Source: an uncultured Selenomonas sp. (GTDB lineage: Bacteria; Bacillota; Negativicutes; Selenomonadales; Selenomonadaceae). From it: 59,990 nt of DNA. Numbering within the stretch: the first letter of the stretch is position 1; every line of letters begins with the position of its first letter. Where the stretch lies: positions 1 to 59,990 of the forward strand of contig CAMVGU010000021.1 in assembly GCA_947167105.1 (NCBI GenBank), given 5' to 3'. The translations under genes were made by a program, and so were the position numbers. The notes under the pieces were generated by a model. The model worked only from the letters and a program-made list of their open reading frames with translations, did not search any database and was not told the origin of the DNA. This document shows, one piece after another, positions 26,085 to 35,290 of this stretch.

Positions 26085-26837
26085 TTGGATTTCTTTTCTA
26101 TGGCAGGCAAGGTGGCACTGATTTCTGGGGGAACATCCGGCATTGGCCTGGCTGCTGCCAGGCTGCTGCTGCAGGCGGGCGCACATGTCGCCCTTATGGG
26201 CCGCTCCAGGGAGCGGGGCCGGGCAGCCCTGGCAGAGCTGCCCGGCTGCCTGTTCATATGCGGTGATGTAACCGTGAAGTCAGACTGCAGCCTGGCCGTG
26301 GCGGAGACGGTAAAGAGTTTCGGGCGGCTGGACGTGCTGATCAATTCTGCCGGCAGATATAGTGAAGGCGCCATTGAGTCTGTCAGCGAGGAGGAACTGG
26401 CTGCCATTCTGGATGTGAATGTCAAGGGCACCTATTTTCTCTCCCAGGCAGCGGTGCCTGCCCTTAGGCAGACCGGAGGCAATATCGTGAATGTCGCCTC
26501 AGATGCAGGTGTGCATGGCAATTACTTCTGCACTGCCTACTGCGCCAGCAAGGGGGCAGTGGTGATGTTCACCCGTGCCCTGGCTCTGGAGCTGGCCTCT
26601 GGCGGCGTGCGCGTGAATGCGGTCGCGCCTGGGGATATTATGACGCCGCTGACGGAGGCGCAGCTCACCGGTGCCGGGGATCGGGAGCAGGCCCTGCAGG
26701 AGATGGCTTCGGTCTACCCCCTGGGGCGCATCGGCACAGCGGAGGAGGCAGCATCTGTCATTGTCTTTCTGGCCTCACCGGCTGCGGGCTTTGTCACGGG
26801 TGCTGTCTGGGGAGTGGACGGAGGGCTGACCGCATGA
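26085..26837 (+). CDS. Short-chain dehydrogenase/reductase (FabG-like)
   Basis: The product has 250 residues and is a classical SDR. It has the cofactor motif SGGTSGIGLAAA near residue 15, NSAGRYSEG, the catalytic Ser region NVASDAG and the YCASK catalytic pair, and ends GVWGVDGG-like (VTGAVWGVDGGLTA). It reduces a keto or oxidises a hydroxy group with NAD(P); the substrate cannot be told. The start is TTG 26085, eight bases after AGGAGG. It overlaps the glycosyltransferase by four bases (ATGA), so the two are translated together and may act on one lipid or sugar. Confidence 0.85.
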   Translation: MDFFSMAGKVALISGGTSGIGLAAARLLLQAGAHVALMGRSRERGRAALAELPGCLFICGDVTVKSDCSLAVAETVKSFGRLDVLINSAGRYSEGAIESVSEEELAAILDVNVKGTYFLSQAAVPALRQTGGNIVNVASDAGVHGNYFCTAYCASKGAVVMFTRALALELASGGVRVNAVAPGDIMTPLTEAQLTGAGDREQALQEMASVYPLGRIGTAEEAASVIVFLASPAAGFVTGAVWGVDGGLTA

Positions 26838-27940
26838 AGCGTGTACTCATACTTTCCGCCTCCATCGGCTCCGGGCATATCAAGGCGGCGGAGGCAGCGG
26901 CGGAGGAATTGCACCGCCAGCAGCCCGGCCTGGAGCTGATTATGGTGGACTTCATGTCGCGGGAAGTTTCCACTGTGCATTGGTTGCTTAAAAAGCTCTA
27001 TTTGCTGATGCTGGCCCTGATGCCTGATTTCTACGACAGATGCTATAAATTTGCCGGGGGCAAGCAGAGCGGCAAATTGTCCAACCGGGCCTTTGCCTGT
27101 GTGACGCTGCCCGCCTTGCGGCGCCTGGTGCGCCGCTATGAGCCTGATATGATATTCTGCACCCATCCCTTTCCCGAGGGGGCAGCGGCCCTCCTAAAGC
27201 AGCATGGCCATGACGGCCGGTGGAAGCTTGCGGCGATGATGACGGATTATTCGCTGCACCAAATCTGGCTGTACCAGGGGGTGGATGCCTATTTCATGGC
27301 GACAGAGGCTATGCGGGAAGGCATGCTGGCCCGTGGCTATGAGCCGGGGTGCCTGCATGTTACCGGCATACCTGTTTCCGCAGGCTTGCTGAAATTGCCG
27401 GATAAAGCCGCTCAGCGCCGTGCCCTGGGCCTGGAGGAATTGCCCACGGTGCTGCTGATGGGCGGCGGCCTGGGCCTGGGCGGTATTGAGCATACCCTGG
27501 CAGAGCTGGAGGGCCTGCCGGGGCGTCTGCAGCTGCTGGTCATTGCGGGACGCAATGAGAAATTGCTGGCCAGGGTGAAGGAGCTGGCTGCCTGCTCCCA
27601 CCATATGGTAAAGGCATGGGGCTATACGGACGAGGCCCATGCCCTGATGCGTGCTTCAGACCTTTTGATAACGAAGCCGGGTGCCCTGACCATCAGCGAG
27701 GCTTTTGTACTGGGGCTGCCCATGCTGCTGCATGACCCGATACCAGGCCCGGAAACGGAAAATGCAGTATACGCCACCAAACGGGGAGCTGCCGTCTGGC
27801 TGCACCCTGGTGAGCGGCTGGCACCTGCCGTGGCAGAGCTTTTGGCAGGCCATCTGTCTGAGATGGGGGCCTGTGCCGCTGCCTGTGCCCGTCCCCGTGC
27901 GGCGGCGGCTGTTGCCGAAGTGCTTGGGAAAATGATTTAG
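26834..27940 (+). CDS. Diacylglycerol/MGDG-synthase-like glycosyltransferase
   Basis: The product has 368 residues. It has the GT28-type two-domain fold of MGDG synthase and UgtP: LILSASIGSGHIKAAEAAAEEL at the N-terminus, ICTHPFPEGAAALL, TDYSLHQIWLYQGVDAYFMATE, then the nucleotide-sugar region MGGGLGLGGIEHTL and LITKPGALTISEAFVLGLPML. UgtP and MGDG synthases move sugar from a UDP-sugar onto diacylglycerol at the membrane. UDP-glucose or galactose is the likely donor. The start overlaps the SDR stop. No terminator of good quality follows. Confidence 0.8.
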   Translation: MKRVLILSASIGSGHIKAAEAAAEELHRQQPGLELIMVDFMSREVSTVHWLLKKLYLLMLALMPDFYDRCYKFAGGKQSGKLSNRAFACVTLPALRRLVRRYEPDMIFCTHPFPEGAAALLKQHGHDGRWKLAAMMTDYSLHQIWLYQGVDAYFMATEAMREGMLARGYEPGCLHVTGIPVSAGLLKLPDKAAQRRALGLEELPTVLLMGGGLGLGGIEHTLAELEGLPGRLQLLVIAGRNEKLLARVKELAACSHHMVKAWGYTDEAHALMRASDLLITKPGALTISEAFVLGLPMLLHDPIPGPETENAVYATKRGAAVWLHPGERLAPAVAELLAGHLSEMGACAAACARPRAAAAVAEVLGKMI

Positions 27941-28077
27941 GAAGATAGTTTTTTTTTCTCTCTGGCAGGTTTTTGGCAGGGGAATGGGGAATAGAAAGTA
28001 GTGTACGTAGTAGGATAATTTTCAAGGTCGATTGATGCCTGTCGAATGTGGTACAGCTGAAAGCAACGGTGACGGAA

Positions 28078-28536
28078 ATGGCTGTAACGAAACTTGAGCG
28101 CAATGCGCAAAACAATTTTGTCTGTCCGTCTTGCGGCAAGGAACTTCACTTCGTTGAAGGGGGGGCGGTGAAGGTCGTAGACGGCAGGGCCGACATGTCG
28201 GCAACCCTTCCCCGCTATGAATGTGAGTCCTGTGGGGTTTATTATCAGGAGCTGCTGGGCTCCGGCTTTTATGATAATTTTCCTCTGGAGAGGGCAAAGC
28301 GCAAACTGATGCGCACGGGGGATATTCCGCCTACAGAGCTGAAGCGCGAGGCTGATGGCAAGTGTGAATGCCCGCGCTGCGGCGAGCGCATGGATTATGT
28401 GGAAGGCAGGCCGGTGACGATTGTGGATGGCAAGCCGGATATGGAGAATGTGAAGGATCATTTCAACTGTCCTTACTGCAATTCTGTATACCGGCGCATT
28501 GCTACCACGAATTATTTCCAGTGGTCTGAGAAGTGA
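28078..28536 (+). CDS. Protein with two internally duplicated zinc-ribbon repeats
   Basis: The product has 152 residues. The first repeat reads CPSCGKELHFVEGGAVKVVD followed by GRADMSA, and closes with CESCG. The second reads CPRCGERMDYVEGRPVTIVD followed by GKPDMEN, and closes with CPYCNS. The copies share spacing and most core residues, so this is a clear internal duplication with a helical linker (ERAKRKLMRTGDIPPTELKREADGK). I chose ATG 28078, although the upstream site is weak (GGTGACGG). Its family is not known to me. It lies alone between the glycosyltransferase and the division gene. Confidence 0.65.
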   Translation: MAVTKLERNAQNNFVCPSCGKELHFVEGGAVKVVDGRADMSATLPRYECESCGVYYQELLGSGFYDNFPLERAKRKLMRTGDIPPTELKREADGKCECPRCGERMDYVEGRPVTIVDGKPDMENVKDHFNCPYCNSVYRRIATTNYFQWSEK

Positions 28537-28626
28537 GGGCAAATATTTTTGTGCTTTTGCTTGCAACAAAAAGAGATTGCGGTTATCATTAAGGAAAGTC
28601 GGTATTTTGCCAGAGGAGGGGTGAGC

Positions 28627-28917
28627 ATGCCGGAAAGAAAGCGGGAAGGTCGGCGCTTTAACTGGTTTGCCTTAATACTGGCGGGCATTATCGTCTATTT
28701 TGCCTCCATACTGATATCGCAGCAGATGTACCTGAGCCAGGCGCGGACTGACCAGGCGGCCGCCGAGGCGCGCCTGAAGGCGGCTCAGGAGGAAAATGCC
28801 GCCCTGCGTGCGGAACAGGAGAACCTGGGCAGGCTTGATTACGTGGAAAAGCTGGCACGCGAGGAACTGGGCATGACCCGCCAGGGCGAGCTGCCTTACA
28901 GCACGGGCCGCAAGTGA
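28627..28917 (+). CDS. FtsB/DivIC-like septum formation initiator
   Basis: The product has 96 residues and is a bitopic membrane protein of the divisome. It has a basic N-terminus (MPERKREGRR), one membrane helix (NWFALILAGIIVYFASILIS), a coiled coil (QARTDQAAAEARLKAAQEENAALRAEQENL), then the conserved DYVEKLAREELGMTRQGE end. Known members bridge FtsL and FtsQ/DivIB and activate septal peptidoglycan synthesis. GAGGAGGGG lies before the ATG. The gene precedes an S1 protein gene, as divIC precedes yabR in Bacillus. Confidence 0.88.
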   Translation: MPERKREGRRFNWFALILAGIIVYFASILISQQMYLSQARTDQAAAEARLKAAQEENAALRAEQENLGRLDYVEKLAREELGMTRQGELPYSTGRK

Positions 28918-28991
28918 GTTCTTTTCTGTGGAAAAGCCGGAGAGAATAGGTTGTATTTGTAATATGGAAGTGTTGGGGAGGAAGAATTGAT

Positions 28992-29468
28992 TTGTCCATT
29001 GAAGTTGGCAATGTGGTTGAAGGTGTTGTAACGGGCATTACGGATTTCGGTGCCTTTGTGGAATTGCCTGAAGGCAGGAATGGCCTCATCCATATCTCAG
29101 AGGTAGCCGATGTCTATGTCAAGGATGTCCATGATTTCCTGAGTGAGCGTGATAAGGTCAAGGTCAAGGTGGTCAGCGTTGACGAGCGCGGCAAGATTGG
29201 CCTGTCCCTGAAACAGCTCCAGGAGAACAAGCAGGAGGCTCAGGCCACAGCCGAGAGTTCTTCCTTCCGTGCGCCGCGTCCTGCGGCTGCGCGTGCTCCC
29301 CGTGACTTCCATCGTGGCGGTGGCCGTTTTGGCGGCGGCCGCGGTACTTCGCCCTCTTTTGAGGACAAGCTGTCCAAGTTCCTGAAGGACAGCGATGAAC
29401 GCTTGACGGATTTGCGCCGCAAGACGGATTCCAAGCGCGGCGGCCGCGGCTCCCGCAGATCTGATTGA
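28992..29468 (+). CDS. S1 RNA-binding protein (YabR-like) with a Gly/Arg-rich tail
   Basis: The product has 158 residues. Residues 1-75 form one S1 domain (GNVVEGVVTGITDFGAFVELPEGRNGLIHISEV, then KVKVVSVDERGKIGLSLKQL). The rest is low-complexity: an Ala/Arg stretch, an RGGGRFGGGRG segment and a basic end. Such tails bind RNA weakly. The start is TTG 28992 after GGGGAGGAAG. Position between the division gene and tilS is typical of Firmicutes. A role in mRNA or tRNA handling is likely; the exact target is unknown. Confidence 0.85.
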   Translation: MSIEVGNVVEGVVTGITDFGAFVELPEGRNGLIHISEVADVYVKDVHDFLSERDKVKVKVVSVDERGKIGLSLKQLQENKQEAQATAESSSFRAPRPAAARAPRDFHRGGGRFGGGRGTSPSFEDKLSKFLKDSDERLTDLRRKTDSKRGGRGSRRSD

Positions 29469-29475
29469 TGGAATG

Positions 29476-29502
29476 AAGCACTCTGTTACAAGGGTGCTTT
29501 TT
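29476..29502 (+). terminator. Terminator of the S1 gene
   Basis: AAGCACTCT (29476-29484) pairs with AGGGTGCTT (29491-29499), with one G-T pair and a run of five T. Confidence 0.8.
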
Positions 29503-29528
29503 CTGCTTGAAAGCAGGAGGGTGCGCTG

Positions 29529-30545
29529 ATGCTGGAAAAACTGCTGAAGCGTACAGCGCGGTACTGTGAGGCTGAGGGGCTGATAAACTCCGGCATGGGC
29601 GTGCTGGTGGCCTGCTCCGGCGGGGCGGATTCCCTGTCCCTGCTGGATATGCTCGTGCGCTTGTCACGTCTGTCGCGCTATGATTTCCGGGTTGAGGCAG
29701 CACATTTTGAGCACGGTATTCGTAAGGCATGCGGTGCTTCCCTGGCAGATGCCTGTTTTGTGGAGGACTTCTGCCGTGAGCGCGGGATTCCCTGCCGGGT
29801 CGGCCACGGGGATGTACCTGCCCTGGCTTCGGCGCAGGGCCTGTCGCTGGAAACGGCAGCCCGTGAGCTGCGCTATGCTTTCCTGGAACGAGTGCGCAAG
29901 GAGAGAGGGCTGGATGTCATAGCCACTGCCCATCAGGCTGATGACCAGGCTGAAACCGTGCTGATGCGCCTGCTGCGCGGTACAGGCATTGAGGGCCTCT
30001 CTGCCATGCGCCCCAGGGCGCGGGGGCGCTTGCCGCTGATACGGCCTTTGCTGTTCGCCACCCGCAGGGAGATAGAGGAATACTGCGCGGCCAGAGGGCT
30101 TGAACCACGGCAGGATGCTACCAATGGGGAACTGGACTGTACGCGTAACCGCCTGCGCCTGGAGACCTTGCCCCATCTTGCGGCAGAGTATAACCCGAGG
30201 CTGGCCCAGGCCCTGTGCCAGTTGGCAAAGCTCAGTGCGGATGAGACGGATTTTATCTCTGAGCAGGCGGATGCCGTCTGGCCGGAACTGGTAGCGGACG
30301 GGCGTCTGCTGGCCCGGCCTTTCAGGCAGTTGCATCCGGTGCTCCAGCGCATCGTCCTCCGCCGCTATTGGCAGCTCTGCACGGGTTCCGGCAAGGATTT
30401 GCCCTTTGCCCATGTGGAGCGTCTCAGGTCGGTGCTTCTGAACGGCCATGCAGGCAGCCAGCAGGAGCTGCCCCACGGCTGGTTGTTTCGCTTGCAGAGA
30501 GAAGGCAGGCTGCTTTTCGCCGTAATGGCAGAAAGGAAAAGATAA
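29529..30545 (+). CDS. tilS: tRNA(Ile)-lysidine synthase
   Basis: The product has 338 residues. TilS adds lysine to cytidine 34 of the CAU-anticodon tRNA-Ile so that it reads AUA. The PP-loop SGGADS is at residues 30-35, followed by AAHFEHGIRKACGASLADACFVEDFC, LSLETAARELRYAFL, TAHQADDQAETVLMRLLRGTGIEGLSAM and PLLFATRREIEEYC, all family blocks. The protein is shorter than the 430-residue forms, so the C-terminal tRNA-binding extension is small. AGGAGG precedes the ATG. It abuts hpt by one base, as in Bacillus and many Firmicutes. Confidence 0.94.
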   Translation: MLEKLLKRTARYCEAEGLINSGMGVLVACSGGADSLSLLDMLVRLSRLSRYDFRVEAAHFEHGIRKACGASLADACFVEDFCRERGIPCRVGHGDVPALASAQGLSLETAARELRYAFLERVRKERGLDVIATAHQADDQAETVLMRLLRGTGIEGLSAMRPRARGRLPLIRPLLFATRREIEEYCAARGLEPRQDATNGELDCTRNRLRLETLPHLAAEYNPRLAQALCQLAKLSADETDFISEQADAVWPELVADGRLLARPFRQLHPVLQRIVLRRYWQLCTGSGKDLPFAHVERLRSVLLNGHAGSQQELPHGWLFRLQREGRLLFAVMAERKR

Positions 30546-30546
30546 G

Positions 30547-31092
30547 ATGCTGAAAGATGATATCGCGAAGGTCATGTTCACGGAAGAAGAACTGCAGAAG
30601 AAAATCGCGGAAATTGGTGCCAGGATTACCCGTGATTACGCAGACGCTGAGGAAGAAATTTACTGTGTAGGTATCCTGAAAGGTGCTGTAGTCTTCTACA
30701 CAGACCTTGTACGCGCCATCGACTTGCCGGTGCGGTTTGATTTTATGATTGCATCAAGCTATGGCAGCGGGACTGTTTCCAGCGGCTCAGTCAAGATTCT
30801 GAAGGATCTTGACTATGATATAGAGGGAAAGCACCTGATTGTCGTTGAGGATATTATCGACTCCGGCACGACCATGAATTACCTGATGAAATACTTCCGT
30901 GAGCGGAAACCCGCGAGCCTGAAGCTTTGCTCCCTGCTTTCCAAGCCCTCGCGCCGGACAGTGGATGTACAGATTGATTACTGCGGCTTTGAGGTGCCTG
31001 ACGAGTTCCTGGTGGGCTATGGGCTGGACTATGCGGAAAAATACCGCAATCTCCCCTTTATAGGCATATTGAAGCCGGAAATCTACAAGTAA
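30547..31092 (+). CDS. hpt: Hypoxanthine phosphoribosyltransferase
   Basis: The product has 181 residues and salvages hypoxanthine and guanine with PRPP. It has the flexible-loop region SSYGSGTVSSGSVKIL, the PRPP motif VVEDIIDSGTTMNYL, and EVPDEFLVGYGLDYAEKYRNLPFIGIL at the end. It is one base after tilS and about 80 bases before ftsH, the standard Firmicute tilS-hpt-ftsH order, in which TilS and HprT are also known to regulate ftsH expression in Bacillus. Confidence 0.95.
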   Translation: MLKDDIAKVMFTEEELQKKIAEIGARITRDYADAEEEIYCVGILKGAVVFYTDLVRAIDLPVRFDFMIASSYGSGTVSSGSVKILKDLDYDIEGKHLIVVEDIIDSGTTMNYLMKYFRERKPASLKLCSLLSKPSRRTVDVQIDYCGFEVPDEFLVGYGLDYAEKYRNLPFIGILKPEIYK

Positions 31093-31120
31093 TGACAGCA
31101 AAGGTATAAGTTTAGTAAAT

Positions 31121-31154
31121 GGCGTATTGGCCGCGTGCTGGCGGCCCTGACGCC
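31121..31154 (+). promoter_or_regulatory. Strong hairpin in the ftsH leader
   Basis: GGCCGC (31129-31134) pairs with GCGGCC (31141-31146), and GGCGT (31121-31125) pairs with ACGCC (31150-31154) across an ATT/CTG internal loop. It ends only a few bases before the AAGGAG ribosome binding site. There is no T-run, so it is not a terminator. It may set mRNA stability or ftsH translation. Confidence 0.6.
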
Positions 31155-31171
31155 GGGGAAGGAGCACTGGC

Positions 31172-33160
31172 TTGAACAAGTTTCTACGCAATGTTGGTTT
31201 CTATCTGCTGATAATCCTGGTTGCCATCTCCATCATTGACTACATGTCACAGAAAAGCACCGTGAAGCAGGAAACGGAGTATACCCAGTTCCTGCAGCAA
31301 GTGGACGCAGGTGAGGTCAGCAAGGTGGTGCTGATCCAGAATACCATCCACGGCACCTTGAAGGATGGTACGCAGTTTACAACGATTTCGCCGGATGAGC
31401 CTTACAGCGACCCGCATCTGTACGAGAAGCTGACGGCCAAGGGTGTGGATATAGCGGCTGAAAATCCGCCGGAACCGCCCTGGTGGACTACTATGTTCTC
31501 CACGGTGCTGCCCATTTTGCTCCTGATAGGCGTCTGGTTCTTCCTGATGCAGCAGACCCAGGGCGGCGGCGGGCGTGTCATGTCATTTGGCAAGAGCCGT
31601 GCGCGCATGAGCGGCGCGGATAAGATCAAGGTCACTTTCACTGATGTGGCCGGCGCAGATGAAGCGAAGCAGGAACTGGAAGAAGTTGTCGAGTTCCTGA
31701 AGCATCCGAAAAAATTCAATGACCTGGGGGCGCGTATCCCCAAGGGCGTGCTGCTCTTTGGCCCCCCCGGCACAGGCAAGACCTTGCTGGCCCGCGCTGT
31801 GGCAGGGGAGGCAGGGGTGCCCTTCTTCTCGATTTCCGGCTCGGATTTCGTGGAGATGTTCGTCGGTGTCGGCGCTTCCCGTGTGCGGGATCTGTTCGAC
31901 CAGGCCAAGAAGAATGCGCCCTGCATTGTCTTTATTGATGAAATTGATGCCGTAGGACGCCAGCGGGGAGCAGGCGTCGGCGGCGGCCATGATGAGCGTG
32001 AGCAGACGTTGAACCAGCTCCTGGTGGAGATGGATGGCTTTGCGGCTAACGAGGGCATTATCATTATTGCCGCCACGAACCGCCCGGATATTCTTGACCC
32101 TGCGCTTCTGCGTCCCGGTCGCTTCGATCGGCAGATAGTGGTGGATCGTCCTGATGTGCGTGGCCGTCTGGCCATACTCAAGGTACACACGAAGGGCAAG
32201 CCGGTGTCGGAGGACGCAGATCTCGATGTGCTGGCTCGCCGTACGCCGGGCTTCACAGGGGCGGATCTCAGCAATCTGGTGAACGAGGCCGCACTCCTGG
32301 CCGCCAGGCGCGACAAGAAGCAGATCTTCATGTCAGAGCTGGAGGAGGCCATCGAGCGCGTGATAGCAGGCCCGGAGCGCAAGTCCCATGTGATGAGCGA
32401 TGAGGAAAAACGCCTGACTGCCTACCATGAGGCGGGCCATACCCTGGTGGGGATGCTGCTGGAGCATGCTGATCCCGTCCATAAGGTCACCATCATACCT
32501 CGTGGCCGCGCAGGTGGCTACACGCTGATGCTGCCCAAGGAGGATCAGTCCTACAAGACCCGTTCACAACTGGTTGACCAGTTGCGTGTGTCAATGGGCG
32601 GGCGTGTGGCCGAGGAGGTAGTATTGCATGAAATCAGCAATGGCGCCTCCCAGGATATCAAGAGCGCCACGCGCACTGTGCGCAGCATGATTATGCAGTA
32701 CGGCATGAGCGACAAGCTGGGCCCCATTGCCTACGGCGAGAGCCAGGATCATCAGGTTTTCCTGGGCCGTGACTTCAATCACGACCGCAACTACTCCGAG
32801 GAGGTTGCAAACCAGATTGATCAGGAAGTTCAGAGCTATATCAGGGATGCCTACGAAACATGTCGCAGGCTCCTGACGGAGAACCGTGACAAGCTGGATC
32901 TTATTGCCGAGAACCTGATGGAGCGGGAAACGCTGAATGCGGAGCAGCTTGACGAGCTGATGACTAAGGGTACAATCACGGATAAGGAAACGGGCGATAA
33001 GCATGATGATGGCCCCAGGGATGGGGAGCCGGCCCTGATTCCGCCTGCTGTGCCGGAAATATCAAAGGCACCAGCAACAAAGCCCGTTGAGGCGGAGGAG
33101 GAAGTGCCCGAGCCGGTCAAGACAACCGAGCCGAAATTTAACCTTGAGCGTATAGAGTAG
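31172..33160 (+). CDS. ftsH: ATP-dependent zinc metalloprotease FtsH
   Basis: The product has 662 residues and is a membrane-anchored AAA protease for quality control. The first membrane helix (residues 5-22) is followed by an outer-face domain, and the second lies near 110-128. The AAA module has Walker A GPPGTGKT at 197-204, the pore motif FVG, Walker B and the SRH region ([21 protein letters not shown]). The zinc motif HEAGH is at 419-423. The C-terminus (from about 610) is a Pro/Glu/Lys-rich, probably disordered tail. The start is TTG after AAGGAG. The hairpin upstream may regulate it. Confidence 0.96.
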   Translation: MNKFLRNVGFYLLIILVAISIIDYMSQKSTVKQETEYTQFLQQVDAGEVSKVVLIQNTIHGTLKDGTQFTTISPDEPYSDPHLYEKLTAKGVDIAAENPPEPPWWTTMFSTVLPILLLIGVWFFLMQQTQGGGGRVMSFGKSRARMSGADKIKVTFTDVAGADEAKQELEEVVEFLKHPKKFNDLGARIPKGVLLFGPPGTGKTLLARAVAGEAGVPFFSISGSDFVEMFVGVGASRVRDLFDQAKKNAPCIVFIDEIDAVGRQRGAGVGGGHDEREQTLNQLLVEMDGFAANEGIIIIAATNRPDILDPALLRPGRFDRQIVVDRPDVRGRLAILKVHTKGKPVSEDADLDVLARRTPGFTGADLSNLVNEAALLAARRDKKQIFMSELEEAIERVIAGPERKSHVMSDEEKRLTAYHEAGHTLVGMLLEHADPVHKVTIIPRGRAGGYTLMLPKEDQSYKTRSQLVDQLRVSMGGRVAEEVVLHEISNGASQDIKSATRTVRSMIMQYGMSDKLGPIAYGESQDHQVFLGRDFNHDRNYSEEVANQIDQEVQSYIRDAYETCRRLLTENRDKLDLIAENLMERETLNAEQLDELMTKGTITDKETGDKHDDGPRDGEPALIPPAVPEISKAPATKPVEAEEEVPEPVKTTEPKFNLERIE

Positions 33161-33169
33161 CTTGAATCT

Positions 33170-33197
33170 GCCGCCAGCCTTTCATGGGGCTGGCGGC
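33170..33197 (+). terminator. Hairpin after ftsH
   Basis: GCCGCCAGCC (33170-33179) pairs with GGCTGGCGGC (33188-33197). The following ATTATTGG is a weak T-tract, so termination may be partial. Confidence 0.55.
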
Positions 33198-33244
33198 ATT
33201 ATTGGCATATTGCCGCCCACGTTGGCAGGGAAAGGAGCATGCTT

Positions 33245-35290
33245 ATGGCCATGGTGCCGAAACTTAACAATGTGAAGGTCACGGCCGGCGCGCCCTTTAA
33301 GGTAGTTGCGCCCTTTGAGCCTATGGGCGACCAGCCCCGGGCTATTGCGGATCTTTCCGCCGGAATCGAGAACGGGCAGGAAGCCCAGGTGCTGCTGGGT
33401 GCCACCGGTACCGGCAAAACGTATACGATAGCGAAGGTCATAGAGAAGGTGCAGAAACCGACGCTGGTCATCGCCCATAACAAGACACTGGCGGCGCAGC
33501 TTGCCAGCGAGTTCAAGAGCTTTTTCCCTGACAATTACGTAGGCTACTTTGTAAGCTACTACGATTATTACCAGCCGGAGGCATATATTGCGGCAACGGA
33601 CACCTATATCGAGAAGGATTCCTCCATCAACGATGAAATAGATGAGCTGCGTCATTCCGCGACCTGTTCCCTGTTTGAGCGGCGGGATGTTATCGTGGTG
33701 GCAAGTGTATCCTGCATCTATGGCTTGGGCTCGCCGGAAAGCTACCATGAAATGGTTCTGTCCTTGCACAAGGGACAGGAAGCCCCGAGAGAGTCCATCC
33801 TGCGCAAGCTGGTGCATATCCGCTATGAGCGCAATGATATTGCCTTTGAGCGCGGCCAATTCCGCGTGCGGGGTGATGTTATCGAGGTCTTTCCGGCAGG
33901 CTATAGCAATCGGGCCGTCAGGATTGAGCTTTTCGGTGACGAGGTAGACCGCATCCTGGAATTCGATGTAATCACCGGCGAGATTTACGGCGAGCGCACC
34001 CATTCCATGATTTTCCCTGCCTCCCACTATGTGACAGAGGACGAGGAAATGAAACGCGCTATGCAGGATATACGCGGGGAACTTGCAGAGCAGCTTGAAA
34101 TCATGCGGGGACAGGGGAAGCTTCTGGAGGCGCAGCGCCTGGAGCAGCGGACGAATTACGACCTGGAAATGATGCAGGAAATGGGCTACTGTTCCGGCAT
34201 CGAAAACTATTCCCGTCATCTGACGGGGCGCAAGGCGGGGGATGCCCCTTATACGTTGCTGGACTATTTCCCGGAGGATTTCCTGATCGTTGTTGACGAA
34301 TCCCATGTCACCCTGCCCCAGATTCATGCCATGTACGCGGGAGATCGCAGCCGCAAGGTCTCATTGGTGGAAAACGGATTCCGGCTGCCCTCGGCCTTCG
34401 ATAACCGTCCCCTGACTTTCGAGGAATTTGCGGGGCGCATCAACCAGATTATCTACGTTTCCGCCACGCCGGGCAAATATGAACTGGGGCAGGCCCAGTC
34501 CGTGGCCCAGCAGATTATCCGCCCCACGGGCCTCCTGGACCCCGTGATTGAGGTCAGGCCCCTGGAGGGACAGATTGACGACTTGCTGGCGGAAATCAAG
34601 CTCCGCATTGAGCGCAACGAGCGCGTCCTGGTTACGACCCTCACGAAGAAGATGGCGGAGAACCTGACGGATTACTTAAAGGAAACGGGCATCAGGGTGC
34701 GCTATCTGCACTCCGATATCGCCACCATCGAGCGGGCGGAGATTATTCACGACCTGCGGGCAGGGGAGTTCGATGTGCTTGTGGGCATTAACCTTCTGAG
34801 GGAAGGGCTGGACATGCCAGAAGTCTCCCTGATTGCGATTCTGGATGCCGACAAGGAGGGCTTTCTGCGCTCCGATACGTCACTCATACAGATTATTGGC
34901 CGCGCGGCGCGCAATGCCAATGGCCGCGTCATCATGTATGCGGATAGGGTCACGGATTCCATGCAGCGGGCCATAGATGAGACCCGTCGCCGCCGCAGCG
35001 TGCAGGAGGCATATAATAAGGAGCACGGCATTACGCCCAGAACCATTGTCAAGCCCATCAAGCCGTTGATCGAAACCACGCTGGTGGCAGAGGCGGCAGC
35101 TTCCTACAATGCGGATGGCAAGAAAAAGAAAAAATTATCGAAGAAGGAGAAGGAGGATCTGGTGAAGACACTGATGCGGGAGATGCATCAGGCTTCCCGC
35201 GCCCTGGAATTCGAGCGGGCAGCGGAGCTCAGGGATATGATTATGGAGATTGAGGGGAGTCTGCCGACCCCTGCAAAGAGGAAAAAGTAA
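33245..35290 (+). CDS. uvrB: Excinuclease ABC subunit B
   Basis: The product has 681 residues. UvrB is the damage-verifying helicase of nucleotide excision repair. Walker A GATGTGKT is at residues 52-59, the beta-hairpin region reads [12 protein letters not shown], and helicase motifs follow (VDESHV, then [26 protein letters not shown] and [12 protein letters not shown]). The C-terminal UVR helical hairpin ([12 protein letters not shown]) is intact. I chose ATG 33245, seven bases after AAAGGAG; ATG 33239 sits too close to that site. uvrA begins at the last base of its stop codon. Confidence 0.96.
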   Translation: MAMVPKLNNVKVTAGAPFKVVAPFEPMGDQPRAIADLSAGIENGQEAQVLLGATGTGKTYTIAKVIEKVQKPTLVIAHNKTLAAQLASEFKSFFPDNYVGYFVSYYDYYQPEAYIAATDTYIEKDSSINDEIDELRHSATCSLFERRDVIVVASVSCIYGLGSPESYHEMVLSLHKGQEAPRESILRKLVHIRYERNDIAFERGQFRVRGDVIEVFPAGYSNRAVRIELFGDEVDRILEFDVITGEIYGERTHSMIFPASHYVTEDEEMKRAMQDIRGELAEQLEIMRGQGKLLEAQRLEQRTNYDLEMMQEMGYCSGIENYSRHLTGRKAGDAPYTLLDYFPEDFLIVVDESHVTLPQIHAMYAGDRSRKVSLVENGFRLPSAFDNRPLTFEEFAGRINQIIYVSATPGKYELGQAQSVAQQIIRPTGLLDPVIEVRPLEGQIDDLLAEIKLRIERNERVLVTTLTKKMAENLTDYLKETGIRVRYLHSDIATIERAEIIHDLRAGEFDVLVGINLLREGLDMPEVSLIAILDADKEGFLRSDTSLIQIIGRAARNANGRVIMYADRVTDSMQRAIDETRRRRSVQEAYNKEHGITPRTIVKPIKPLIETTLVAEAAASYNADGKKKKKLSKKEKEDLVKTLMREMHQASRALEFERAAELRDMIMEIEGSLPTPAKRKK

